NCBI RefSeq assembly: GCF_000426445.1 | Contig: NZ_AUFJ01000011.1 | Location: 62,001-126,000 of the forward strand | Direction of reading: 5' to 3' | Source of the DNA: Brevibacterium album DSM 18261 | Lineage (GTDB): Bacteria > Actinomycetota > Actinomycetes > Actinomycetales > Brevibacteriaceae | DNA: 64,000 nt | Shown here: piece by piece, positions 35,833 to 44,091 of the stretch | Numbering within the stretch: position 1 is the stretch's first letter | Layout: every line of letters begins with the position of its first letter | Notes under the pieces: model-generated | Databases searched by the model: none | What the model was told of the DNA's origin: nothing | What the model saw: only the letters and a program-made list of their open reading frames with translations | Translations under genes and position numbers: made by a program

Positions 35833-36876
35833 CTGGTCACCGACCCCACCCCCGCAGCGCTCCCGGAGCCGGAGGACGCTCCCGCCGCCCCCACCACCGT
35901 CCGCCTTGCGCTGCCGGAGCACATCGATCCCGTCGCGCTCTTCGGCCCCGCCGAGGCGAACCTCCGGGTCCTCGAGGAGCACGCCCCGGAGGTGGACGTC
36001 CACGTCCGGGGCCGCGATATGACGCTCACAGGACCCGAGGACGCGGTCGCCGCCCTCGTGCGCACGGTGGGCGAGCTCAAGCGCATCCTCGCCGCCGGCG
36101 CCCATCTCACACCCGAGACGGTCGCCCGCGCCGCGCGCTTCGACGAGGCGCACGCGAGTGCGGCGGACGTGCTGGGCGCCTCCATCCTGTCCGCGAAGGG
36201 CAGCACGGTGCGGCCCAAGACGTTCGGCCAGCACGAGTACGTCCGTGCGATCCGCTCGCACACCATCACCTTCGGCCTCGGCCCCGCCGGCACCGGCAAG
36301 ACCTACCTCGCGATGGCGATGGCGGTGGGCGCCCTGCAGCGGCGCGAGGTCACGCGCATCATCCTCACCCGACCCGCGGTGGAGGCCGGCGAGCGCCTGG
36401 GCTTCCTGCCCGGCACGCTGGGGGAGAAGATCGACCCCTATGTCCGGCCGCTCTACGACGCCCTCCACGAGATGCTCGACCCCGAGCGGATCCCCAAGCT
36501 CATGGAGACCGGGACGATCGAGGTCGCCCCGCTGGCCTATATGCGCGGGCGCACCCTCAACGACGCCTTCATCATCCTCGACGAGGCGCAGAACACCACC
36601 CCGGAGCAGATGAAGATGTTCCTCACCCGGCTGGGCTTCGGCTCCCGCATGGTCGTCACCGGCGATACGAGCCAGGTCGACCTGCCCACGGGCACGGCGA
36701 GCGGCCTGCGCATCGTCGAGGACATCCTGCGCAATGTGGACGATATCGCCTTCATGCGTCTGACCAGCAAGGACGTGGTGAGGCATGCACTGGTCTCGGC
36801 GATCGTGGACGCCTATGACAGGAGCGAGGAGCACAGGCCCGGCGCGGGCGGCACGGACAGGAGACAGCGCGGATGA
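35833..36876 (+). CDS. PhoH-like ATPase
   Basis: A 347-aa PhoH/YbeZ-family P-loop ATPase. Walker A is [15 protein letters not shown] near residue 150 and Walker B is [17 protein letters not shown] near 245, with GDTSQVDLP following. The conserved N-terminal block ([19 protein letters not shown]) lies upstream of the first GTG (35992), and no ATG, GTG or TTG exists in frame back to the preceding in-frame stop at 35734. A CTG at 35833 is 7 nt after GGAAGG, so I take CTG as the start. YbeZ works with YbeY in rRNA maturation; ybeY overlaps its stop (ATGA). Confidence 0.9.
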   Translation: MVTDPTPAALPEPEDAPAAPTTVRLALPEHIDPVALFGPAEANLRVLEEHAPEVDVHVRGRDMTLTGPEDAVAALVRTVGELKRILAAGAHLTPETVARAARFDEAHASAADVLGASILSAKGSTVRPKTFGQHEYVRAIRSHTITFGLGPAGTGKTYLAMAMAVGALQRREVTRIILTRPAVEAGERLGFLPGTLGEKIDPYVRPLYDALHEMLDPERIPKLMETGTIEVAPLAYMRGRTLNDAFIILDEAQNTTPEQMKMFLTRLGFGSRMVVTGDTSQVDLPTGTASGLRIVEDILRNVDDIAFMRLTSKDVVRHALVSAIVDAYDRSEEHRPGAGGTDRRQRG

Positions 36877-37361
36877 GCATCGAGATCGCCGATGAGGCAG
36901 GTCACGGCACGGACCTGGACGCGGTCCGCGCCGTGACCGCCCATGTGCTCGCGCAGATGCGGATCCACCCGGAGGCCGATGTCTTCATCCGCTTCGCGAC
37001 AGCCGATGACATGGCCGCCCTCCACGTCGAGTGGATGGACCTGCCGGGGCCCACGGACGTCATGTCCTTCCCGATGGACGAGCTGCGCCCGGGTGAGGAC
37101 GAGGACGCCGAGCGGGGCGTGCTCGGGGACATCGTCGTGTGCCCGGAGGTCGCGGCGGAGCAGGCGGCGGCCGCCGGCCACAGCACGCTCGACGAGATCC
37201 TGCTGCTCACCGTCCACGGCCTCCTCCACCTCATGGGCTACGACCATGCGGAGGAGGACGAGAAGGCGGAGATGTTCGGGCTGCAGCGGCGCCTGCTGCT
37301 CACGTACTTCGCCGAGCACGAACCCGGCCGCACCTCGGTCCCCGATCCCACGGAGGGCTGA
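36873..37361 (+). CDS. ybeY: endoribonuclease YbeY (16S rRNA maturation)
   Basis: A 162-aa zinc metalloprotein with the family's His cluster HGLLHLMGYDH at about residues 113-123 and the GDIVVCPEVAAEQA and PTDVMSFPMDE segments. YbeY takes part in 16S rRNA 3'-end processing and 70S quality control. It overlaps the phoH stop codon and lies 2 bp before the CBS-domain gene, within the conserved phoH-ybeY-corC-era block. Confidence 0.95.
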   Translation: MSIEIADEAGHGTDLDAVRAVTAHVLAQMRIHPEADVFIRFATADDMAALHVEWMDLPGPTDVMSFPMDELRPGEDEDAERGVLGDIVVCPEVAAEQAAAAGHSTLDEILLLTVHGLLHLMGYDHAEEDEKAEMFGLQRRLLLTYFAEHEPGRTSVPDPTEG

Positions 37362-37363
37362 GC

Positions 37364-38731
37364 GTGGTCACCGTCGGTCTCTTCGCTGCCGCTCTCTTCT
37401 CCGTCGGCCTCGCAGGCCTCCTCGTCGCCGCCGAGGCGGCGCTGGCCGCGGTCTCCCGCTCGGAGGTCGCCGAGGCCGCCGCCTCCGGCCGCCGGGGCGC
37501 CGCCCGGGTCGAGCGCGTGCTCGCGGACCCGCGGGTGCACATGTACGTGCTCACGTTCGTCCGCCAGCTGTTCGAGGCGCTCGCGACGGTCCTCATAGCA
37601 CTCGCCTACGACACGGTCTTCGGCACCACGTGGGAGATGGTGGTCTGCGCCGTCGTCACCGCCCCCGTCGCGCTCTTCGTCGTGGCCGGGGTGTCCCCGC
37701 GCACCGTCGCCCGCCACTGGCCGCTGGCGACGTCGCTGCTCCTCGGCGGCCTCGTCTCGGGGCTGCGCACCGCGCTGGGGCCGGTCGCGCTCGTCCTCGT
37801 CTGGCTGGGGAACATGCTCACCCCGGCCCGGGCGACCGAGGCCCAGGTCGCTCCGCTGTCGGAGTCGCAGCTGCTCGACTATGTCGAGCGAGCCTCGGCC
37901 TCGGACGTCATCGAGGACGAGGAGCGGGACATGATCGAGAACGTCATCGCGCTCGGCGACACGCGCGCGCACAAGATCATGGTGCCGCGGACGGATCTCG
38001 TGACGATCGCAGCATCGGCCTCCCTCGACGAGGCGATGACCCTGTTCCTGCGCTCGGGCTTCTCCCGCGTGCCGGTGGTGGGCGCGGACGACGACGATGT
38101 GCGCGGCATTCTCTACCTCAAGGACGCCGCGCGGCGCCTGCACGTGAGCCCCGATCTCGCGCACGATGCCGTCGCGGCCTTCGTCCGGCCGGCGGTGTTC
38201 GTGCCGGAGACCAAGGAGGTCGACGAGCTGCTCGCGCAGATGCAGGCCGACAACGTCCATCTCGCCGTCGTCGTCGACGAGTACGGCGGGACCGCAGGCA
38301 TGGTCACGATCGAGGACATCGTCGAGGAGATCGTGGGCGAGATCGACGACGAGTACGATTCGCAGGCCGCCGATGCGGTGGCCGCCGAGGACGGCTCCGT
38401 GACCGTGAGCGCCCGCATGGACATCGAGGACCTCGCCGAGCTCTTCGGCGTGCGGATCGAGGAGGAGGACGTCTCGACCGTGGGCGGCCTCCTGCAGAAG
38501 CTCGTGGGGCGCGCGCTCATCGAGGGCTCGGCGGCCGGGATCGCGGGCCTGCGGCTCACGGCGCTGCCGGGCCAGGGCCGCCGCCACCGCATCCACCGCA
38601 TCCGCGTCGTCCGCGAGGCCGGCCCCGAGGAGGCCTCCGAGAGGCGGATCTTCGGGGCACCGGCCCCTCCCGGAACCGCTCAGCCCGCCCAGCCCTCCGC
38701 ATCCGCCCAGACGAACGGGAGCACTCCATGA
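37364..38731 (+). CDS. CNNM/CorC-type membrane protein with CBS domains
   Basis: A 455-aa protein with an N-terminal CNNM (DUF21) transmembrane domain (about residues 1-150, several helices starting LFAAALFSVGLAGLLVAAEA), a tandem CBS pair (about 195-320; IMVPRTDLVTIAASASLDEA, VVVDEYGGTAGMVTIEDIVE) and a C-terminal CorC/HlyC domain (about 340-430). The family is linked to magnesium/cobalt efflux. The start is GTG 37364 with GGAGGG about 8 nt upstream. It overlaps era at its stop (ATGA). Confidence 0.9.
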   Translation: MVTVGLFAAALFSVGLAGLLVAAEAALAAVSRSEVAEAAASGRRGAARVERVLADPRVHMYVLTFVRQLFEALATVLIALAYDTVFGTTWEMVVCAVVTAPVALFVVAGVSPRTVARHWPLATSLLLGGLVSGLRTALGPVALVLVWLGNMLTPARATEAQVAPLSESQLLDYVERASASDVIEDEERDMIENVIALGDTRAHKIMVPRTDLVTIAASASLDEAMTLFLRSGFSRVPVVGADDDDVRGILYLKDAARRLHVSPDLAHDAVAAFVRPAVFVPETKEVDELLAQMQADNVHLAVVVDEYGGTAGMVTIEDIVEEIVGEIDDEYDSQAADAVAAEDGSVTVSARMDIEDLAELFGVRIEEEDVSTVGGLLQKLVGRALIEGSAAGIAGLRLTALPGQGRRHRIHRIRVVREAGPEEASERRIFGAPAPPGTAQPAQPSASAQTNGSTP

Positions 38732-39681
38732 CCGATGCACCCCTGCCCCTCTTCCGCACCGATGTCCCGGAGGGCCACCGGGCGGGCTTCGCCTGCTTCG
38801 TGGGCCGTCCCAACACGGGCAAGTCGACGCTGACGAACGCGCTCGTGGGGGAGAAGGTCGCGATCACCTCGGCGAAGCCGCAGACCACGCGGCACACGGT
38901 GCGCGGCATCGTGCACCGCGAGGACTGGCAGCTGGTCCTCGTCGACACCCCCGGCCTCCACCGCCCGCGCACGCTCCTGGGACAGCGGCTCAACGACCTC
39001 GTGGCGGGCACGCTCGCCGAGGTCGACGTCATCGGCTTCTGCCTGCCGGCCGACGAGAAGCCGGGCCCGGGCGACCGCTACATCGCCGAGCAGCTCGCGC
39101 AGTTCTCCGGACGCACCCCCGTCGTCGCGCTCGTGACGAAGACGGACCGGGTCTCGCGGGACGAGGTGGGCGAGGCGCTGCTGCGGGTCTCCGAGCTCGG
39201 CGACTTCGCCGACATCGTCCCCGTCTCGGCCGTCGACGGCTTCCAGGTCGATGCGGTGGGCGAGGTGCTCGCCGGCCACCTGCCGCTCTCGCCCCCGCTC
39301 TACCCGGACGGGGAGCTCACGGACGAGCCCGAGGCGGTCATGATCGCCGAGCTCGTGCGCGAGGCCGCGCTCGAGGACGTCCGGCAGGAGCTGCCGCACT
39401 CGCTCGCCGTCCAGGTCGAGGAGATGGTGCCGCGCGAGGGCCGGCCCGAGGACCGCCCCCTGTGGGACGTCCACGTCAACCTGTACGTGGAGCGGCCCAG
39501 CCAGAAGGCGATCATCATCGGCAGGGGAGGGTCGCGGTTGCGCGCGATCGGGACGCAGGCCCGGACGCAGATCGAGGCGCTGCTGGGCACCCCGGTCTAC
39601 CTCGACCTCCACGTCAAGGTGCTCAAGGACTGGCAGCGCGATCCCAAGGCCCTCGGCCGGCTGGGCTTCGACTTCGCCTGA
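38728..39681 (+). CDS. era: GTPase Era
   Basis: A 317-aa GTPase that binds 16S rRNA near its 3' end and helps 30S assembly. G1 is CFVGRPNTGKSTLTNALVGE near residue 22, G2 PQTTRHTVRG, G3 VDTPGLHRP, G4 LVTKTDR and G5 VSAVDG; the C-terminal KH domain contains GRGGSRLRAIGTQARTQIE. The ATG at 38728 lies in the stop codon of the preceding gene. It ends the hrcA-era cluster; recO, which often follows era in actinobacteria, is absent here. Confidence 0.96.
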   Translation: MTDAPLPLFRTDVPEGHRAGFACFVGRPNTGKSTLTNALVGEKVAITSAKPQTTRHTVRGIVHREDWQLVLVDTPGLHRPRTLLGQRLNDLVAGTLAEVDVIGFCLPADEKPGPGDRYIAEQLAQFSGRTPVVALVTKTDRVSRDEVGEALLRVSELGDFADIVPVSAVDGFQVDAVGEVLAGHLPLSPPLYPDGELTDEPEAVMIAELVREAALEDVRQELPHSLAVQVEEMVPREGRPEDRPLWDVHVNLYVERPSQKAIIIGRGGSRLRAIGTQARTQIEALLGTPVYLDLHVKVLKDWQRDPKALGRLGFDFA

Positions 39682-39724
39682 GCCCGCAGCGGCCTCCGTC
39701 TCAGGCGGGGGCGGTTCGGATCTG

Positions 39725-39730
39725 TAGACT
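39725..39730 (+). promoter_or_regulatory. -10 box for zapE
   Basis: TAGACT followed by 8 nt and the GTG start of zapE at 39739; the mRNA would be leaderless or nearly so. Confidence 0.5.
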
Positions 39731-39738
39731 GTGCGCCT

Positions 39739-40785
39739 GTGAGCGACGTCCAGATCATCCACCTTGCAGACATCGACCCCCGGGTCTCCCCGGACGAGCT
39801 GATCGACGGCCTCGTGCCGCCGCCCCAGTTCGCGAGCGTGTCCTTCGCCTCCTACCGGCCCGATCCCGCGCAGCCCTCGCAGGCGCAGGCGCGCGACACG
39901 CTCGAGGAGTTCGCCGCGCAGAGCGGCTCCTCCGGGCTGTTCGGGCGCCTGTTCGGGGGGCGGAAGCCCCGGTCCAAGGGCGTCTACCTGGACGGCGGCT
40001 ACGGGGTGGGCAAGACCCATCTGCTCGCCTCGACGTGGCACGCCAGCCAGAAGCCGGCGACCTTCGGCACCTTCGTCGAGTACACGAACCTCATCGGTGC
40101 GCTGGGCTTCCTCCGCGCCCGCGACGAGCTGGGGGAGATGAAGCTCGTCTGCATCGACGAGTTCGAGCTCGACGATCCCGGCGACACCGTCATGATGTCC
40201 CGCCTCATGCGCGAGCTCACGGACGCCGGCGTGAAGATCGTCGCGACGTCGAACACGCTGCCCGGCGCGCTCGGCCAGGGGCGCTTCGCGGCCTCGGACT
40301 TCCTCCGCGAGATCCAGGCTCTCTCGGACCAGTTCTCCGTCATCTCCATCGACGGGGACGACTATCGCCACAGGGGCGCCCCCGCACCGCCCGAGCCGCT
40401 GCCCGCGGGACAGCTCGAGGCGGTCGTCGAGGCGGCCTCCGGCACGGTCGCCCGCGACTCCTTCGCGGACATCGCGGCCCACCTCTCCTCCGTCCACCCC
40501 TCGCGCTACGGCCGGATGCTCGACGGCACCGACACGATCGTCTGGGACGATGTGCTCACGATCGAGAGCGAGGGGGTCGCGCTGCGCTTCGTGGCCCTCG
40601 TCGACCGGATGTACGACCGCGACATCGCGGTGCACAACTCCGGGGTGCGCCTCGACTCCGTCTTCACCGAGGAGATGGTGGCCGGGGGGTACCGGAAGAA
40701 GTACCTGCGCTGCCTCTCGCGGCTCACGGCACTGGCCCAGAAGGGCCGGGAACAGGCGGCCGAGGCCCTCGCCCCGGTGCTGTGA
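39739..40785 (+). CDS. zapE: ZapE/AFG1-type ATPase
   Basis: A 348-aa AAA-type P-loop ATPase of the ZapE/AFG1 family. Walker A is YLDGGYGVGKTHLLAS near residue 84; LVCIDEFELDDPGDTVMMSR is the Walker B/sensor block, and ATSNTLPGALGQGRF and GVRLDSVFTEEMVAGGYRKK are conserved. In proteobacteria ZapE acts at the division ring; in actinobacteria the role is not established, so the symbol is by family only. It is monocistronic, with its own -10 box. Confidence 0.88.
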   Translation: MSDVQIIHLADIDPRVSPDELIDGLVPPPQFASVSFASYRPDPAQPSQAQARDTLEEFAAQSGSSGLFGRLFGGRKPRSKGVYLDGGYGVGKTHLLASTWHASQKPATFGTFVEYTNLIGALGFLRARDELGEMKLVCIDEFELDDPGDTVMMSRLMRELTDAGVKIVATSNTLPGALGQGRFAASDFLREIQALSDQFSVISIDGDDYRHRGAPAPPEPLPAGQLEAVVEAASGTVARDSFADIAAHLSSVHPSRYGRMLDGTDTIVWDDVLTIESEGVALRFVALVDRMYDRDIAVHNSGVRLDSVFTEEMVAGGYRKKYLRCLSRLTALAQKGREQAAEALAPVL

Positions 40786-40838
40786 CCGGGTGGGAGGCCC
40801 GGGCCCGGCGGGTGTGAGCGAGGACACGCTGAGGCGAT

Positions 40839-40868
40839 TTGCCTGGGCCTCCGGGAGCCGTGTAGATT
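40839..40868 (+). promoter_or_regulatory. promoter of the tRNA cluster
   Basis: TTGCCT (40839-40844), 18 bp, TAGATT (40863-40868), about 32 nt before tRNA-Gly. It is one of the few promoters here with a recognisable -35. Confidence 0.6.
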
Positions 40869-40900
40869 GTTATCTCGTTGCCGGGGAAACCGGGCGGCAC

Positions 40901-40973
40901 GCGGATGTGGCTCAGCTGGTAGAGCATCACCTTGCCAAGGTGAGGGTCGCGGGTTCGAGTCCCGTCATCCGCT
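40901..40973 (+). tRNA. tRNA-Gly (GCC)
   Basis: 73-nt cloverleaf. Acceptor GCGGATG pairs with CATCCGC and the discriminator is T. The anticodon loop TTGCCAA gives GCC (40934-40936), and the T-loop is GGTTCGAGTCC. No CCA is encoded. First of five clustered tRNA genes. Confidence 0.95.
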
Positions 40974-40997
40974 CGGAGATTGGTTAGTCCGTCTCGC

Positions 40998-41068
40998 GGT
41001 GGAGTGGCCGAGAGGCGAGGCAGCGGCCTGCAAAGCCGTATACGGGGGTTCGAATCCCCTCTCCACCT
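40998..41068 (+). tRNA. tRNA-Cys (GCA)
   Basis: 71-nt cloverleaf. Acceptor GGTGGAG pairs with CTCCACC and the discriminator is T, as expected for cysteine. The anticodon GCA is at 41030-41032 and the T-arm is GGGGGTTCGAATCCCCT. Gly and Cys tRNAs are commonly adjacent in actinobacteria. Confidence 0.95.
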
Positions 41069-41093
41069 CTTGTCCCGGGCAGTCTGGGGCAGG

Positions 41094-41165
41094 GCGCGAT
41101 TGGCGCAGCGGTAGCGCGCTTCCTTCACACGGAAGAGGTCACTGGTTCGATCCCAGTATCGCGCA
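41094..41165 (+). tRNA. tRNA-Val (CAC)
   Basis: 72-nt cloverleaf. Acceptor GCGCGAT pairs with ATCGCGC, discriminator A. The anticodon stem CTTCC/GGAAG encloses TTCACAC, anticodon CAC (41126-41128), reading GUG. It is identical to the two following tRNA-Val genes except at loop positions 32 and 34. Confidence 0.95.
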
Positions 41166-41233
41166 CAGCGGGCATGCCCGTTGGCACAGAAGTGAATATG
41201 CCTCACACCCGTCCCATGCGGATCGGGGAGCAG

Positions 41234-41305
41234 GCGCGATTGGCGCAGCGGTAGCGCGCTTCCCTGACACGGAAGAGGTCACTGGTTCGATCCCAGTATC
41301 GCGCA
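41234..41305 (+). tRNA. tRNA-Val (GAC), copy 1
   Basis: 72-nt cloverleaf identical in all stems to the CAC gene; the anticodon loop is CTGACAC, anticodon GAC (41266-41268), reading GUC/GUU. Confidence 0.95.
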
Positions 41306-41353
41306 CGGACACATGAGCCGGGGGTCCGCCCCCGGCCTTCGTCTTGAGTGCGG

Positions 41354-41425
41354 GCGCGATTGGCGCAGCGGTAGCGCGCTTCCCTGACACGGAAGAGGTC
41401 ACTGGTTCGATCCCAGTATCGCGCA
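41354..41425 (+). tRNA. tRNA-Val (GAC), copy 2
   Basis: Identical over its full 72 nt to the preceding tRNA-Val (GAC); anticodon at 41386-41388. It lies 48 bp after copy 1 and 11 bp before the cluster terminator. Confidence 0.95.
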
Positions 41426-41436
41426 CTCCCCGGAGC

Positions 41437-41477
41437 AGAGCCGGAGACCAGAGAGCGAACTGGTCTCCGGCTCTTTT
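41437..41477 (+). terminator. intrinsic terminator of the tRNA cluster
   Basis: A perfect 15-bp stem, AGAGCCGGAGACCAG (41437-41451) and CTGGTCTCCGGCTCT (41460-41474), with an 8-nt loop and a run of four T. It is the clearest rho-independent terminator in the window. Confidence 0.9.
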
Positions 41478-41498
41478 CGCATCCTGTGGGCCGGGGGA

Positions 41499-41504
41499 TA
41501 GACT
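41499..41504 (+). promoter_or_regulatory. -10 box for thrS and leader hairpin
   Basis: TAGACT, about 59 nt before the thrS start. The leader contains one 8-bp hairpin, CGCGGGGA / TCCCCGCG (41514-41538), then AGGAG at 41552. It is too short for a T-box. Confidence 0.5.
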
Positions 41505-41563
41505 TCTCGGCGGCGCGGGGACCCGGTATCTCCCCGCGTGAAGCATCGACCTAGGAGCAGCCA

Positions 41564-43534
41564 GTGTCCGCAGACCTCATCCTCGAAGGAAGCCCGCACC
41601 CGTTCGAGGAGGGGATGACGGGCACGACGCTCTTCGCGGACCGCCGCGACGTCGTCGCCATGCGCCTCGGCGGCGCCCCCGCGGACCTCGCGCGCGAGCT
41701 GCGCCCCGGCGACGAGGTGGAACCGATCACCCTCGCCGACCAGGACGGACTCGACATCCTCCGCCATTCCGCCGGGCATGTCGTCGCGCAGGCGGTGCAG
41801 GAGCTCTTCCCCGGCACGACGCTGGGCATCGGACCGTTCATCGCCGACGGCTTCTACTTCGACTTCGGCAATGTGGACCCCTTCACCCCCGAGGACCTCA
41901 AGGCGATCGAGAAGCGGGCCAAGCAGATCGTCAAGGAGGGCCAGACCTTCCACCGCGTCGAGGTCTCCGAGGAGGAGGCGCTGGCCCGGATGGCCGGGGA
42001 GCCCTACAAGACCGAGCTCATCACCGGACGCTTCGGAGCGGCCGACGACGAGGCCGGCGTCGAGGTCTCCGCGGGCGATCTCACGGTCTACGAGAACCGC
42101 AACCGCAGGGGCGAGGTCGTGTGGCAGGACCTGTGCCGCGGCCCCCACCTGCCGAGCACCAGGCACATCGGCCAGGGCTTCGCGGTGACGCGCTCCTCGG
42201 CGGCCTACTGGCGCGGCGACCAGGCCAACGACTCGCTGCAGCGCGTGTACGGCACCGCCTGGGCCACGAAGGAGGACCTCAAGGCCCACCAGGAGCGGCT
42301 GGCGGAGGCCGAGCGGCGCGACCACCGCCGGCTCGGAGCCGAGCTCGACCTCTTCTCCTTCCCGGACGAGCTCGGCTCCGGCCTGCCCGTCTTCCATCCC
42401 AGGGGCGGGATCATCAAGCGGGAGATGGAGGACTACGTCCGCGCCCGCCACATCGAGGAGGGCTTCTCCTACGTGGGCACGCCCCACATCTCGAAGGAGG
42501 CGCTGTACTACACCTCGGGCCACCTGCCCTACTACGGGGAGAACATGTTCCCGGCCTTCGGCGTCGACGAGGACCCGTACCGCCTCAAGGCCATGAACTG
42601 CCCCATGCACAACCTCATCTACCGCTCGCGCGGCCGCTCCTACCGCGAACTGCCCCTGCGCCTGTTCGAGTTCGGCACCGTCTACCGCGATGAGCCCTCC
42701 GGCGTCGTGCACGGACTCACCCGCGTGCGCGCGCTCACGCAGGACGACTCGCACTCCTACGTCGCGGTCGAGGACGCCGGGAGGGAGATCCGGCACCTGC
42801 TGGACTTCGTGCTCTCCCTGCTGCGCGATTTCGGCCTCGACGACTTCTATCTCGAGCTCTCGACCCGCGACGAGGACGGGAAGAAGAAGGACAAGTTCAT
42901 CGGCTCCGACGAGCAGTGGGCCGAGGCGACCGCGACGCTCGAGGCGGTCGCCCGCGAATCCGGTCTCGAGCTCGTGCCGGATCCGGGCGGTGCGGCCTTC
43001 TACGGCCCCAAGATCTCCGTCCAGGCCCGCGACGCCATCGGCCGGACCTGGCAGATGTCCACGGTCCAGCTCGACTTCAACCAGCCCGAGCGCTTCGACC
43101 TCGAGTACCAGGCCGCCGACGGCACCCGGAAGCGGCCGGTCATGATCCACTCGGCCAAGTTCGGCTCGCTCGAGCGGTTCATGGGCGTGCTCACGGAGCA
43201 CTACGCGGGCGCGTTCCCGGTGTGGCTGGCGCCCGTTCAGGTCGTCTGCGTGCCGGTCGCGGAGCCCTTCGTACCCTATTTCGAGGAGGTCGCCGCGAGG
43301 CTGCGGGCGGCCGGTGTGCGCGTCGAGGTCGACGACTCGGACGACCGGATGCCGAAGAAGATCCGCAACGCCTCGAAGCAGAAGGTGCCCTTCACCCTCA
43401 TCGCCGGCGGTGAGGACGTCGAGGCCGGGGCCGTGTCCTTCCGCTTCCGCGACGGCACCCAGCGCAACGGAGTGCCGGTGGACGAGGCCGTCGAGACGGT
43501 GCTCGAGGCGATCCGGACCAAGGCGCAGGCATGA
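41564..43534 (+). CDS. thrS: threonyl-tRNA synthetase
   Basis: Class II aminoacyl-tRNA synthetase charging tRNA-Thr, 656 aa. An N-terminal TGS-like domain is followed by the editing domain ([20 protein letters not shown] near residue 65), then the catalytic core with [38 protein letters not shown] and the C-terminal anticodon-binding domain ([20 protein letters not shown]). GTG 41564 has AGGAG 8 nt upstream. It overlaps the HIT-family gene at its stop (ATGA). Confidence 0.97.
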   Translation: MSADLILEGSPHPFEEGMTGTTLFADRRDVVAMRLGGAPADLARELRPGDEVEPITLADQDGLDILRHSAGHVVAQAVQELFPGTTLGIGPFIADGFYFDFGNVDPFTPEDLKAIEKRAKQIVKEGQTFHRVEVSEEEALARMAGEPYKTELITGRFGAADDEAGVEVSAGDLTVYENRNRRGEVVWQDLCRGPHLPSTRHIGQGFAVTRSSAAYWRGDQANDSLQRVYGTAWATKEDLKAHQERLAEAERRDHRRLGAELDLFSFPDELGSGLPVFHPRGGIIKREMEDYVRARHIEEGFSYVGTPHISKEALYYTSGHLPYYGENMFPAFGVDEDPYRLKAMNCPMHNLIYRSRGRSYRELPLRLFEFGTVYRDEPSGVVHGLTRVRALTQDDSHSYVAVEDAGREIRHLLDFVLSLLRDFGLDDFYLELSTRDEDGKKKDKFIGSDEQWAEATATLEAVARESGLELVPDPGGAAFYGPKISVQARDAIGRTWQMSTVQLDFNQPERFDLEYQAADGTRKRPVMIHSAKFGSLERFMGVLTEHYAGAFPVWLAPVQVVCVPVAEPFVPYFEEVAARLRAAGVRVEVDDSDDRMPKKIRNASKQKVPFTLIAGGEDVEAGAVSFRFRDGTQRNGVPVDEAVETVLEAIRTKAQA

Positions 43535-44091
43535 GCGGACTGCCCGAGCCCGAGGCCGCGGAGGGCTTCCCGGGGGAGCCCGACGGCTTCCAGCGCCTCT
43601 GGACCCCGCACCGCATGGTCTACGTCGCAGGCGAGGCCAAGCCGCGGGACGAGGGCGAGCAGGAGTGCCCGTTCTGCGCGGCCCCGGGCCGCGACGACGA
43701 GGCCGGCCTCGTCGTCGCCCGCGGCGCGCACGTGTACGCGGTGCTCAACCTCTTCCCCTACAACCCGGGCCACCTGCTCATCTGCCCCTACCGCCATGTC
43801 GCCGACTACACGGACCTCACCCCCGAGGAGACGCGCGAGCTCGCGGAGTTCTCCCAGGAGGCGATGCGCACCGTCCGGCGCGTGTCCGGGCCCGGCGGCT
43901 TCAACCTCGGCATGAACCAGGGAGCGGCCGGGGGCGCGGGGATCGCCGCGCACCTCCATCAGCACATCGTGCCCCGGTGGTCGGGGGACGCGAACTTCCT
44001 CCCGATCGTCGCGCGGACCAAGGCGCTGCCGCAGGTCCACGGCGATGTCCGCGCGCGTCTGGCGGCCGCATGGGGCGGCGGGGATGCCTGA
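43531..44091 (+). CDS. HIT-family nucleotide hydrolase/phosphorylase
   Basis: A 186-aa histidine-triad protein similar to the actinobacterial Ap4A phosphorylase type. The catalytic triad is [10 protein letters not shown] near residue 142; [14 protein letters not shown] is the N-terminal CXXC block and [18 protein letters not shown] the strand/loop preceding the nucleotide site. It probably cleaves dinucleoside polyphosphates such as Ap4A, by-products of aminoacyl-tRNA synthetases, which suits its coupling to thrS. The start lies in the thrS stop codon; its own end overlaps the S9 peptidase by 8 bp. Confidence 0.9.
   Translation: MSGLPEPEAAEGFPGEPDGFQRLWTPHRMVYVAGEAKPRDEGEQECPFCAAPGRDDEAGLVVARGAHVYAVLNLFPYNPGHLLICPYRHVADYTDLTPEETRELAEFSQEAMRTVRRVSGPGGFNLGMNQGAAGGAGIAAHLHQHIVPRWSGDANFLPIVARTKALPQVHGDVRARLAAAWGGGDA

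Noticed and set aside
41094..41425. CRISPR-like array of regularly spaced near-identical 72-nt units
   Set aside because: The units fold as tRNA-Val cloverleaves with proper anticodons, and there are only three.
41478..41563. T-box riboswitch before thrS
   Set aside because: The leader is only ~53 nt with one simple hairpin and no T-box sequence or antiterminator.
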